Source: Auriscalpium vulgare
Taxonomy: Eukaryota > Basidiomycota > Agaricomycetes > Russulales > Auriscalpiaceae
Length of the DNA stretch: 64,000 nucleotides
Direction of reading: 5' to 3'
Assembly (NCBI GenBank): GCA_019915015.1
Contig: JAHBBC010000006.1
Coordinates: 744,001-808,000, forward strand
Notes under the pieces: model-generated
Database searches by the model: none
Seen by the model: the letters and a program-made list of their open reading frames with translations, nothing else
What the model was told of the DNA's origin: nothing
Shown: positions 47,596-59,864 of the stretch, one piece after another
Layout of the letters: each line of letters starts with the position of its first letter
Numbering within the stretch: position 1 is the first letter of the stretch
Program-made: the position numbers and the translations under genes

Positions 47596-47730
47596 ATATT
47601 CAGATCTGGGGTGGTCTGCCAATGTATCTCCGGAATAATCAGCGCTGTCTTATCGTGCAAATGGGTCTTATGAAGTCCAGCTCTACATAGTTCCCGCTGC
47701 GGCCACGTTGACGGTACGCTCCACAGGCAC

Positions 47731-48646
47731 TCAAGTGCGAGCTTTCTTCCGGGGCTGGCCAGTCCGATCAACGGCCATATCCTCCTCATCTGATTCATAG
47801 TCCGCTGTTGTTTGGTCTTTGCGCGCATGCAGGTCTGATATCTGCGGAACTCATCATGAATTCTTTGATACACATGGCACGGGGCCTCACGCGCCTTGGC
47901 TAGAAACACCTGTGGTATTGTTGCTGTCGGGTCTAAGAACTGAGCGCGTTCAAGGTGGCCCTGGGCGTCTCGCAGGCGGGCGCATCGAACTGCTTCGGAG
48001 CTTCTGCAACAATGACGAAACGCAACTGTCGGTAATGTGCAAGTAAATGCGGATAGTCCACGTTACCGCTCGAGTCAGGCTCCGGTTGCGCGAGATGCAG
48101 ACAGATCAGCCCGGCGTAGGTGTGCAGCACAGGGTTGTCACTGTAAGGCAGCGAAGGCAGATATCTGGCAGGAGAAGGCCTAAGCGGATCCGCGCGATAC
48201 GAACGCAGGGCACAACGTACAACTCGAGCTCATCGAGGGCCTCCCGATCGCGCCCAGACGTGATCAATAGAAGGATCAACTCCTGAAGAATGGCGAGCCG
48301 CTAGAAGGGGCGGAGCTCGTGTCGGTCACGCGCCGGCGACGGGGAGAAGGAGACCGACCTCATCAGGATGCTGCAGCAGCATTGTGCGGAGAAAATCAAG
48401 CCGTTTGTGGTCTGTCGCGGTGGGGGAATCGCCTAGCAGCGAGAGGCCAGTCTTCCACAAATCCTTCCAGGCGACCTCTTTGCACTGCGCGAGAATGGCG
48501 AAGGCCCTCCTGGCCCTGGCCAGGTCGCCGCGCTGCATCGACAGTTGGACGATGTCGTAGAGGCGCTTGATGTGGATCTTGCGTGCGGTGCTCGGAGGTT
48601 TCCCTCCAGGCAGCGAAAAGCTGAACGTATGCCCGACACCACTCAT
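47731..48646 (-). CDS. RRN11: RRN11-like RNA polymerase I core factor subunit
   Basis: Five exons (48646-48359, 48300-48221, 48164-48067, 47992-47891, 47804-47731) give 213 residues, and all phases agree (0, 2, 1, 1). The conserved core reads HIKRLYDIVQLSMQRGDLAR and ARRAFAILAQCKEV..KDLWKTG, then LPSLPYSDNPVLHTYAGL and HLERAQFLDPTAT. The tail is acidic then basic (ESDEEDMAV...RKKART). TPR-like helices of this type are characteristic of Rrn11, part of the Rrn6-Rrn7-Rrn11 core factor that loads Pol I on rDNA promoters. The acceptor of exon 4 is the least certain splice site. It is convergent with RIX1, so two ribosome biogenesis genes share a 3' spacer. Confidence 0.75.
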
Positions 48647-48864
48647 GACGGTGTGGTATAGTGGAAGTAAGACATGAGCGCAGGGCGGGGAAGATGCTGT
48701 GGCTGAGTCCTGGAGCCGAGCAGGATGTCAACACGCGTGCAACGAACCACGCGGATCAGGACGACCCTTCCTTTTCAATCTTTCTGCACCAAAACCGACG
48801 ACTTGCACCGTGGCCGAGAAGAAAGTCCGCATATGACAGTTTGTCGGAAGACGGAAATCAATAG

Positions 48865-49068
48865 GTGGGTCTACTAGGAACAGGTAAGGCGAGTATGGTA
48901 GACAGGAAGGTAGCGATTATAGAAAGTATTCTACGCGTTCTGCCGGCGGAACAGCTGGAGAAGATGCGTAAACAGAAGGCTCACGATCTATGCGAGGCGG
49001 GTCGAGGCGGTAAAGTGGTGATGGCACCAGAAGACATCTACGCATACCTAAAGAATGTTTGGACGTAG
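48865..49068 (+). CDS. Small hypothetical ORF downstream of TPS C
   Basis: A 67-codon reading with a regular hydrophilic helix pattern (DRKVAIIESILRVLPAEQLE) and a final VVMAPEDIYAYLKNVWT. A similar ending, VMAPKDINAYLKN, is at about 41240-41275 next to TPS B. The repeat may only reflect DNA duplication of the TPS 3' flank. No family recognised. Confidence 0.3.
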   Translation: MGLLGTGKASMVDRKVAIIESILRVLPAEQLEKMRKQKAHDLCEAGRGGKVVMAPEDIYAYLKNVWT

Positions 49069-49121
49069 ACATACGATTAACGGGTCACGTAACGGGGGGT
49101 AAAGTGTTCGATGCTCCGCTC

Positions 49122-50263
49122 TCAATCTTCCTCCAGTTTCTCCAACTCCAGCGGCTTGAGGGGCACAATGCGCGTGCGCTTGATCTCGTCGCGACGGGCG
49201 CCGAAGTAGCGTGGCGTCTCGAAGCTCCATGCTAAATTCCCCGCGGGCCAGTGCGTGCACGCTTGCAGGTAGCGTTGCACGTCCCTGTCGACCGCCGGGC
49301 CGAATGAGGGCATGTGCACGCTGGCGTCCAGGAAATCGTCCATGAGCCGCTTGTAGTGCTCCCCGACAAAATCGCTGGCGCGCTGAATGTCCATGCCCTG
49401 TTTTTGTATGAGGACCGTCAGGAAGTTGTTTCCCGCGAGGCCCTGGTTCAGTTCCATGTTGTACGAGTACAGGTCCTGTGTGACGACGCGTGGTGGTGTC
49501 ACTGACGTGAGCGCGTTGTGACAGTTGATGATACAGAAGAACTCACGTTGGCCCAGCAGACCATGTCGACGGATGCGTAGTAGGCTTTCTGGAACGTCGC
49601 GTCTGCCACGACTTCGTTGGGCAGGTCGATGCCGAGGCAATAGGGGATAAGGTCAAAGCAGAGCCGGACCGCGCTGTTCTCACGGCGCAGAAGGAGGTAA
49701 GCGTCCAGGTCGAGGATCTCTCCTCGCTCCCGGAGACCAGCCTCCTGCACGACCCTGTCGATGTATCGCTGACTGCTCTCGAGGAAGCGGCGAAATGTGT
49801 TTGGCATCGCTTTGCGCGTGAAGCGACTCCGGAAGCTGCGAGAAATGCGTCAGACAGTTGTGAGCGGTGTAAACGGTTGAGACCCACTCGGCAGTCATTT
49901 TCGCTAATTTGGACCCGTCGGTCCAGCTGGGATCGCGCAGGACATGTAGGTAGGTATTGCCGGTGAGAAGAGCGCCAGCATGGTCTTGCTCGTCGCTCAT
50001 TTCGTCGATGGTGAAGAGCAGATTGATGAAGTCACAGCACATGCGGTACTCCTCGGCGTCGGCATACGGGTAGCAGTGCGACGTGAGGAGCTCGCTCTGT
50101 CCTTGGAAAAAGAAAGCGCGGCGTCGGTCCGTGAAGACTTGATAGCTGTTGACCCAGCTCCTGGACTCGGCCGCGACGCGTCTCCAATGGGATTTGTCGC
50201 GTCCTGGAATGGTGTTGACAACGACAAAAGGTCGGGGAGGACGAAGTGAGTGGGAGAAGACAT
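49122..50263 (-). CDS. Sesquiterpene synthase, copy C, apparent one-base deletion
   Basis: Three exons (50263-49888, 49835-49547, 49475-49122). Exon 1 is 376 bases, one short of copies A and B. The loss is in a G run at about 50189-50192 (codons for NPHW), where copy B has GGGG and this copy GGG. After that point the frame is clean: the first metal site is DEMSDEQD, exon 2 ends TGG GCC AAC as in copy A, the NSE motif [13 protein letters not shown] is intact and the C-terminus has FETPRYFG. As with copy B, the lesion is either a recent pseudogenising change or an assembly error. If corrected, the protein would be close to copies A and B in length. Confidence 0.85.
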
Positions 50264-50364
50264 TCCGTGCGAATGGAAGGAGTATTGATAGCGGTGGTGG
50301 AGTGCTAGCGGATGCTCGGAAGGTAGCTAGAAGGCGGTGGAATGTGAGGATCCAGACCTAAGAC

Positions 50365-50373
50365 CTTATATAC
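50365..50373 (-). promoter_or_regulatory. Probable TATA box of TPS C
   Basis: Minus-strand GTATATAAG about 105 bases upstream of the start codon, in the same context as the TPS B element. Confidence 0.6.
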
Positions 50374-51340
50374 AAGACGGAGGTGGTCTCCGGAGCAAGG
50401 TCCAAAGCGGATCATCGCGAGAAGATACGGAAGCGGTCCCAAGTCGACGGGTCAGCGCGCCCGTGGAGGAAGGAGATTGTTCACAAATTCTGGGAGTCAA
50501 CTCGCTGACGAGGCCGCTGCATGTTCAGTACCCGGACGTCAAACCCATTCGGAGACGCTCACTTCCAGCCGCCAGTGCTCGATCCAACACGTAGGGCACA
50601 GCAGCGGGGGCCATCGACGGAAGCGGACCCGTATCTGAAAGCGCTGGATGAGCAAGGAGCATCGGGTCTCCAGTGGCTCGGCGCTTCTGTTGCAGCGTAT
50701 TGTCCTTCACCTGCAAAGTGATGAGATGCAACATGCCACCAGCTCACCCGGAGATAAATGCTGAGACGTGGGTCTGGGGCATGGCGACGAGGGCTTGGCG
50801 ATGGGCGTCATTAAAGGTATGTTCGGTGAGGGGATACCGGCGACCGCCCGCCCATGCATCAGGGGGTTTATGATGGATTAACGGTGGTAAAAGAGCAGCG
50901 AGAACATACGGCTGTCAACAGCTGCTGCGAGGCCGTCTGGCTCCGGCGTGAGACCGCCTTGAACTTGGAGGCTCGTCTTCAAGTTTGCGCGACGCAAACG
51001 TTATGATTCTGAAACGGATGTATATGGTAGGAAGTGCCCGAAATCGGTCTGAATACGAAGAGGCGTACGCATGGGCGTCATCGCGACCGTCGCTGTTATC
51101 GTCAGAGAGTGAAAATGCAGAACTTGCCCGTAGGCCGACGTGTGTTGGCGCCCGCACGAAGCGCGCGCCGGCGCTGGACGGCCCGGAGTCCGTTCCACGC
51201 ACCGCGTCTAACTCGAGGGCGGCGCCAGGGCGGTTTCTTTCGTTTCACGGTCACTCTGAACCACAGCACGCGGCAAACACATTCCCCCGACACCCACAGG
51301 CTAGTGCCTTACGACACGCGTATATCGCCGTCCTACCGAC
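50374..51340. other. TPS C upstream and RVB2 promoter
   Basis: The part nearest TPS C (to about 50590) resembles the upstream regions of the other synthases. The rest holds readings without motifs. No gene is supported. Confidence 0.45.
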
Positions 51341-53111
<1,771 letters not shown>

Positions 53112-53586
53112 AATAAACCCTTGTATCCGTGTTTTATGGCCAGAGGGATGACCTCTGTTTACTTGTATCACTTGGTTGACGTCGCTCGTATCACTGGCCA
53201 GCAATTTCGGTGAGTTCTACGGGTTCGCTAGACCCTCCCTTCGGGGATAACATCCTCGGGAGCCCGGGATGCGGCTTGCCAAGTCGTTCAATTGAATATC
53301 AATTGAGTCGCTAAGCTACATCACCCGAGACCGCTCGGAGCACGCCATGGCCGGGTTGCGATATTGGCGGGTCATCGTGACAAGGCTTCCACATACGAAA
53401 GGGAATGGGATGGAATTAAGCCAGCGTGAACGCACTCCCAACAACGCACGGCCTCGAGAAGATACCTCCGCTTGACGTGTATATGAGCGGCCATCCCGTT
53501 GATCTGTTTCAGACGTCGTGAGACGGTACATATGACATGCATCTGCAAAGCAGATTGAATAGCATCCGGTGCATTGACATAAAGGA
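53112..53586. other. Shared 3' spacer of RVB2 and RPC11
   Basis: RVB2 and RPC11 converge here. Nothing beyond presumed 3' UTRs is visible. Confidence 0.5.
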
Positions 53587-54112
53587 CTAATTTTCCCGCC
53601 AGTTGTGGGCGCATGATGTGCATCTGTAGTCTGCTTAGGATTGCCACAGTAAGCAACATCGGAGAACGCTTGCCTGTAAACTGCAGGATAAAGATGAGTG
53701 TCTGATAGAGTGAAGTGCCAATCTACTTACAAGTGGTCATTGGCTCATCCGCAGACCTGATCTGAAGCTGGTAAAAGTACGCCCGTCCATTGTCACATTT
53801 TGGACATGTCGCTAAGCCGCGTCAGTTCAGTCAAATTAGACACAAGACCTCTCAATAAATCACCTGTGGTGGAATCTGCGTGTTGCCACATTTCGTCTCC
53901 GCCGAGAACATCATCGACTTGCTTCCGCTTCAACTTCGTCCTGGAAGTCATCTACGACACGGTCATGACAAATTCCTATACCGGTGGGTTAATTGTCCGC
54001 TTACTTGTTTCGCGATAGGGAACTCGTAGGCGCACGTATTGCATGCCCATTTGTTGTAGCCTGTTTCTGCCGATATGACTAGTAGATTTGCGCAAGTGGG
54101 ACAAAACAGCAT
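53587..54112 (-). CDS. RPC11: RNA polymerase III subunit RPC11 (C11)
   Basis: Four exons (54112-54005, 53951-53864, 53811-53731, 53630-53587) encode 106 residues with consistent phases. C11 is the Pol III subunit for RNA cleavage and termination. The N-terminal zinc ribbon is MLFCPTCANLL...WACNTCAYEFP. The linker has KLKRKQVDDVLGG. The C-terminal TFIIS-like ribbon is TCPKCDNGRAYFYQLQIRSA, then DEPMTT and YRCTSCAHNWREN, with the catalytic acidic pair (DE) in the RSADEP loop. Expected Phe after MTT is Tyr here. The last intron, about 100 nt, is longer than most in this window. The gene is divergent from SEC10 with 121 bases between start codons, so they likely share a promoter. Confidence 0.94.
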
Positions 54113-54233
54113 GATCGCAGAAGTCGAGGCCGCGAGGGCGCTTGAAGTTGGTCCGTCGGGCCGAAGGACCCCGGGAACTCTGTTGCGATTTCGAGATGGC
54201 TACGGCAACGGATGACTCTGTCACTACGACTTT

Positions 54234-57200
54234 ATGGACGCTGCACACAACGCGGACCCTGCAGCTGAACGTGCACTCACAGTACAGACATTTGAGGTGC
54301 GTGATAATGTTGTTGAGTACGAGTGGCTGGTTGACCTGCTCTCTAGGGGAAGTTCGATGTCAAAGACTTCATAGGCTCATTCTCAGAGAGACTCATTTCT
54401 CAATCCAAGGCCGAGGCTGGTCGTACGTGGACATGCTGTCGTTGGCTCGGGCCACGCTGACATTATGCCATTCAGCTTTCGACCCGAAACCGTTCATTCG
54501 CACTTTTGAAGCAGCAGTTGACCGCCTAATAGCCGTCCGGAAAGATGTGCAAACCAAGACAGAGCAGATGGAGAAGAGCGTGCAGTCGGCAGAGCGCGAG
54601 TACTCCAAGAAGATGGCCGAGCTGAACAGAGGGTTTGAGGTACGCTATCAAGCATGTCAACTCGAATGCATGGCTTACAATGATTTCGTAGGCGGTCGGC
54701 AACTCATTCTCGGGGATGGAGGCTAGAATGAGCGAAGTTGGACGGACAGCCATTCGAATAGGTACGCAGCACTGGCATAGATACCTCTTTCCGGCTAACA
54801 AAGTCATCAGGCGAACAGCTGGAGTCTGTCCACCTGCAACGACAACGGGCGCAAGCTGCATATGACCTAATCGACTATTATACCCAATTCTCTCGCGAAG
54901 ATACATCTCGGATCGACAGCCTCAAGAAGGAAGGAAAGGATGGACGGCGGAAGGTGGCCGTCCTGCTTCGACGCCTGAGCACATTGGCGAAGGAGATCGA
55001 CCTGCCGAACGCAGACAAGGTATATGCGATTTCCGAGCTTTTCGCTGTGCATCAATAGCTCACTGTTTTCCCAAGACGCGTGATATCATCGACAAATACT
55101 GCGAGAAGTTTGAGAAGGACATGCTCTATCTCTTCGACCGTTGTTACCGGAAGGGCGATCCTAAGATGATGCATGTACGTTTCGATGTCAAAGCGCGCCG
55201 CTCCATGCTGAATCGGTTTTTTATGCCAATAGCACTGTGCACAGACATTGCTCGACTTCAACGGTGGAGCATCCTGCGTCCAGGTTTACGTGAACCAGCA
55301 CGATTTCTTCATCAATCGGGTTCGCAACAACACCGAAAGCGACGACAGGACATTGTCTGTACCTGAATTTGTGCCGTGTCGACAGAGGCTCATCGTGTGC
55401 GAAGGTGGGACGCGCTGCCAGACCCAAATTCGATTCCGCCGAAGAGCGAGACCAGCCTGAGCGAGCTGCTTGGCGAGATCCGCGCGACCGTCGGGCAAGA
55501 AGCGCAGATCGTACAGGCCGTCTTCCCGAATCCGCCGTTCGTGATGCAGGTCTTCTTGCAACGTGTATTCGCGCAGTCTGTAAGCTGGGTTTGGTCAACT
55601 TGTGAAATGTCTAACGACGCTTTTCAAGATACAACAACAATTTGAACAACTGCTCACCCAAGCTTCCAGCATCTCTGACTTGGCATTCCTGCGCATGCTG
55701 CAGCTAGTTCACAGCCAGGTGGCTTTGCTCATCGAAGATCTGAAGGGATACGAAGTTCCTTCTATGACACCTCGCTCTCCTTCAAGTACTTCGGACTTCT
55801 CCAGGATCAGTGGCCCTCAAAGCGGGAGCTCCTCTGCAGGAAGCACGACCGCGATTGGTGCGATGCTGGAGACGGCCATGGAAGAACTCTTCGTTCCATA
55901 TACTGAGGGACAACGCTATATCGAGCGCGAAATCAGGTACCTTGGCGATGTTTATGCGAACTCCTTGGCTGTCTTCACGCGATACCACGTACGTCCATTT
56001 CTATTATTCTTGAGCAAGCTCGTGAACAACCGTGTAGGAACGAGTAAATCGTGCCAAAGAGTCAATGCTCGATCGCATGATAAATGCGACAGCTGCGTCA
56101 GGAACTTCTTCTATGGCTGCCGCCGCATTCATGCGGTTTGGAAATATCAGCAACATCACTGGCAGCGGCGACCGCACTCAGGAAAAGCCTGCTGAGGAGC
56201 CTCTTCGGGACGAGGACGGTTTTTTGAGCATCGACGTTGCCGAGACGATGCTCAAGTGGCATGCCGAAGCAATCGGACGGTGTGTTGAGTTGAGTCCGCA
56301 GAGCGATATGTCAGTGCTTTCACCGCGCCATAAGATGGTACTGACACTGAGGTGCGCAGGCCGAAGCACACTTTCTCCCTGCTCAGAGCGCTTTCAGATG
56401 TCATCTCTGGGGGATACATAGAGGTCGCGCTCGACACGTACGCGATTACGTCTTTGTTTCAGAAGCCCTGGCTGACCCGTTCATTCCTAGCGCCTCCTCG
56501 CGACTGGAAGCAACCGATCACTCAAAGACCGAACCCAACTTCCAGTTGCTTTCCGTTTTGCGACACGTGGACCTCATATGTCACCTGTGGCAGCAGTACG
56601 TGAACATAGCGCTCCTTCCGCTGGCCACAAGTTCGGTCACAACCCGGCGCGAGATGGTCGTGTTCAACAATCAGATGGTGAGCAAGATCGAAGGCGCCGC
56701 TAACGCGTTGCTTCAGCGTCTTGCGGATGGTGTGTGCTTTCTTTCATCATGGGGTTCGGTAGATGTTGATAAGCGCGGGTAGCAATCGTCACATGGATGT
56801 CGACGCAGCTCGCAAAGCAAAAGAAAACGGACTTCAAACCACGAAACGACGACTTGTCATTTGCGCGGGTCAATACCGAACCGTGTCTGCTCTGTTGTGA
56901 GATTCTTGAGAAAGTTGGCTCTGTCGCCAAGCAGAATCTCAGCGGCAAGAATTTGGAAACATTCTTAACGGAGATTGGAGTGGCGTTCCATAGGTCTGCT
57001 ACCTGTATTCGGATTGTTCTTCTGATACTAACGTACACTGTCTAGCCTACTGTTGGAACATCTACGCAAGTTCCCAGTAAGCGCCACTGGTGGACTGATG
57101 CTGGCGAAGTAAGTGCCTTGTGGCGTCTCCTAGTTACTGTGTCTTATTTTACACATTTCTTAGGGACCTCAAGTCGTACCAAGACACGATCGGCACATTT

Positions 57201-57599
57201 TCCATCCCAGCGCTGCACGAACGGTTCGAGTTCATCCGCCAGCTCGGCAACGTCTTCCTCGTGCGCCCCGAAATCCTCAAGTCATATATCACCGAGAACT
57301 ATCTTGGGCGCATCGACTCGGCGCTCCTGCGTCCGTACCTTGCTCAGCGCTCCGACTGGGGCCAGTTCGAGAAGGGGTTCAACAATAGCGAGGAGGGTGA
57401 CGTTATGGGCGTCGGGCCCGCCGAGTCCAAGGGCCTGCGCGACAGGTTCGGCATGGGGCGTTTGAGCATGATGATGAAAGACTTGGAGGGAATGCGCTTA
57501 GGCGATGGGCGGATGAGCATGGGGATGCCAGCGCTGTCTGGTGGGAGCTTTTCGATTTCGACGCGCGCGTTTGGGCGGGGGGACAGTTCGGCGACATAG
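54234..57599 (+). CDS. SEC10: Exocyst subunit SEC10
   Basis: A gene of more than ten exons, first ones 54234-54296, 54347-54419 and 54476-54639, ending at 57597-57599. Sec10 is part of the octameric exocyst that tethers secretory vesicles at growing tips. Recognised segments in order: TFEGKFDVKDFIGSFSERL, PFDPKPFIRTFEAAVDRL, the coiled coil RKDVQTKTEQMEKSVQSA, IGEQLESVHLQRQRAQAAYD, CAQTLLDFNGGASCVQVYV, FPNPPFVMQVFLQRVFAQS, ATSSVTTRREMVVFNNQ-like, KNLETFLTEIGVAFH and HERFEFIRQLGNVFLVRPE. All are typical of fungal Sec10. The start at 54234 gives a normal-length N-terminus and follows a stop codon in the same frame. No frame break was seen. Confidence 0.93.
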
Positions 57600-57792
57600 G
57601 ACAGGTGGAGGATACCCATTGTATTTATTTGTGATTCTAGTCGAAATGTTGTTGTACAGCAGTGCTAGTGGTTGGAGGCCGTGGGCCTCCGATGGGCTCG
57701 CGAGCGACCCGCGTGACCGGATCTCGACGCGGGCCACGACGAGCTCGGTGCCTCCAGACCGCACTGACTGCCAACTACTTCAATTGTCCGCC

Positions 57793-58986
57793 ATGCTTTC
57801 AATCCACAACTCTAGTAGAACAATGCTCTTCGTTTCGTTTCGCCGTACTTTCTTGGCACGCCCCCACCGAAGACCTACGACTGGCAAGCAATATTCCACT
57901 GCAGTCCCCGAAGCATTCTTGCAACCTCTGCCCTCTCACCCCGGTATCACCACACTCTCACTCAATCGCCCCCAAGCGAAGAATGCAATATCAATACGGC
58001 TCTTGAAGGTGCGTCTTTCGGTTCTTCACCGTCGTCCGTCTCATTCACGATCCAGTCGCTCCGTAGGAATTGACAGAATGCCTCGAAGCTGTGCGCTTCG
58101 ACAACTCGTTCGTCTGCCTATCTCCTTTCATATGCTGCCTCCTATTGATTAGGGTGGAATAGGACTCGCGTGCTCATCTTGCAATCATCGACACCGGGGT
58201 CGTTCTGCGCAGGCGCTGACCTCGCCGAGCGCCGCACGATGTCGCAGACCCAAGTTTCCAAGTTCCTTGTCGACCTACGCAGCGCGCTCTCAAAGCTTGA
58301 GAGCCTCCCGGTTCCCACTATAGCCGCTATGGACGGCCCAGCGCTCGGTGGTGGCCTCGAGCTCGCGCTTGCGTGCGACCTACGTGTCGCGGGTGAGCAT
58401 CCTTCCATCCAAGCTCCCTTCTCTCGCAGACATGCTCATGATTCTTGTTTGTAGGCCACAATGTGACTAAGCTGGGTCTTCCTGAAACAAAGCTTGGTAT
58501 CATCCCCGGGGCTGGGGGTACACAGCGCGCGACTCGGCTCTTAGGTCTGTCCAAGGCGAAAGACCTCATCTTCACGGGGCGCGCGCTGTCTGCGCAGCAG
58601 GCGCTCGAATGGGGTGCGTATGATCAGTTCCGTGCCCCTCGCTATCATATGCTGACCGTGCAGCGCGCAGGCCTGGTCGACTACGTATCCGACGAAGGCG
58701 CGACGGCGACTGACCGCGCGCTGCAGCTAGCTCAAGAAATCTCGGCAAATGGTATACTTTGGCATCTCTTTTTGTTCGCCGGGCTTTCATGTTGACCGCC
58801 TTGCCCACAGCGCCTTTGGCGCTCCGGTCTGCAAAGCAAGCTATATCCCGGGCGCTGGAACTATCGCTAGAGCCCGGCCTCGACTTCGAGCGCGCAGCTT
58901 ACGAGCCTTTGCTGAAGACGCGTGACCGTGACGAGGCGCTGGCAGCATTCAAGGAAAAGCGCAAGCCGGTGTTCAAGGGCGAGTGA
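57793..58986 (+). CDS. Mitochondrial enoyl-CoA hydratase/isomerase, AUH-like
   Basis: Six exons (57793-58008, 58067-58107, 58163-58392, 58455-58613, 58671-58751, 58811-58986) give 300 residues with all phases matching. The N-terminus (MLFVSFRRTFLARPHRRPTT) is a probable mitochondrial presequence. The crotonase fold shows SFCAGADLAERR (oxyanion hole), AAMDGPALGGGLELALACDL, and LPETKLGIIPGAGGTQR with the catalytic Glu region. The C-terminal helix has SAKQAISRALELSLEPGLDF. The closest family is methylglutaconyl-CoA hydratase (AUH) of leucine breakdown, though a general short-chain enoyl-CoA hydratase is possible. A second in-frame AUG lies ten codons downstream. Confidence 0.88.
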
Positions 58987-59149
58987 AATGAACCCCTTGC
59001 AGCATTCATTGAATTCCGGCTTTCAACATGAGTAAGTTCTACTTCGCATACTCCCAAAGTTTCCTATGCATAACTCGAAAGCCTCGAGGCAGGAGGGAAC
59101 GTGTATACTAAGTACTTGCTAGCGTCAGCAATATACTCTCGATATTCCT

Positions 59150-59600
59150 GAAACAGTGGTCCATAGATGACATAGGGTTTGTTGCTGTGGCAGAACGTAG
59201 TACCTGACGATCTGCCGCTATGACATCCTTCAAGCCTGCCGGCGAAGCGCTTTCTCTCTCCTTTGCAGCCCGCTCCAGTTCCGCAAACATTCCGCTCTTC
59301 AGGCACATGCCGCGGAATATGCCATCCTATTTCTGGATCAAATTCCATGGGGTATATCGTGCTCAGCTACAGCGCCATTGTCGAGCCGGTCGTCATCTAT
59401 AATTGTCTTCAGGCGATGGGCAACTGTTCTCCATGAGTCATATGCCCGCACAGAAGTCACATACGTACCGTGAGCAGTAGGGAGCCTCCGGGCTCTTCGC
59501 AAAGTAGTAAGTTAGCCCTTTGACATCCGTGTCAAAACCAATGTTACTCGTGGCCTCATCGAAAACGATGATGTTGTATCCAGGTCTCCGCGACTGTCAG
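59150..59600 (-). pseudogene. ABCC transporter relic, end of NBD2
   Basis: Minus-strand fragments match the C-terminal NBD2 of the two intact transporters: YNIIVFDEATSNIGFDTD (Walker B, about 59575-59522), VAHRLKTIIDDDRL (H-loop, about 59421-59380) and GMCLKSGMFAELERAAK (about 59312-59262). The spacing is shortened and frames change, so no product is possible. It is diverged from both intact copies (for example SNIGFDTD against SSIDFETD), so it is not a recent offshoot of the inverted pair. Confidence 0.8.
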
Positions 59601-59864
59601 GACAGGGCTAGTCAAAGTCGACTGCATCTTGGAGCTGGAAAGAAAGTGGAGGGGGCACCAATCACGCGGCGAGTTTTGAAAGTCGAAGTCAATTTTCTCA
59701 GGCTCAATCCGAATTGTCAAGCCTCCGTCAAGTCATTGTCAAGTAGCTTCAACTGACTCAGTAGTACCGACTGGACAGACTCTTCAGTGCGAACTGCCGC
59801 CATCGGTCCAACGCCTTTAGTATCCTCACCTATTCGAGCACGGTCACCTCCTGCGTACTGGCAC

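Noticed and set aside
53205..53290. Possible tRNA-like hairpin sequence
   Set aside because: No pair of A and B boxes at proper spacing and no cloverleaf could be drawn.
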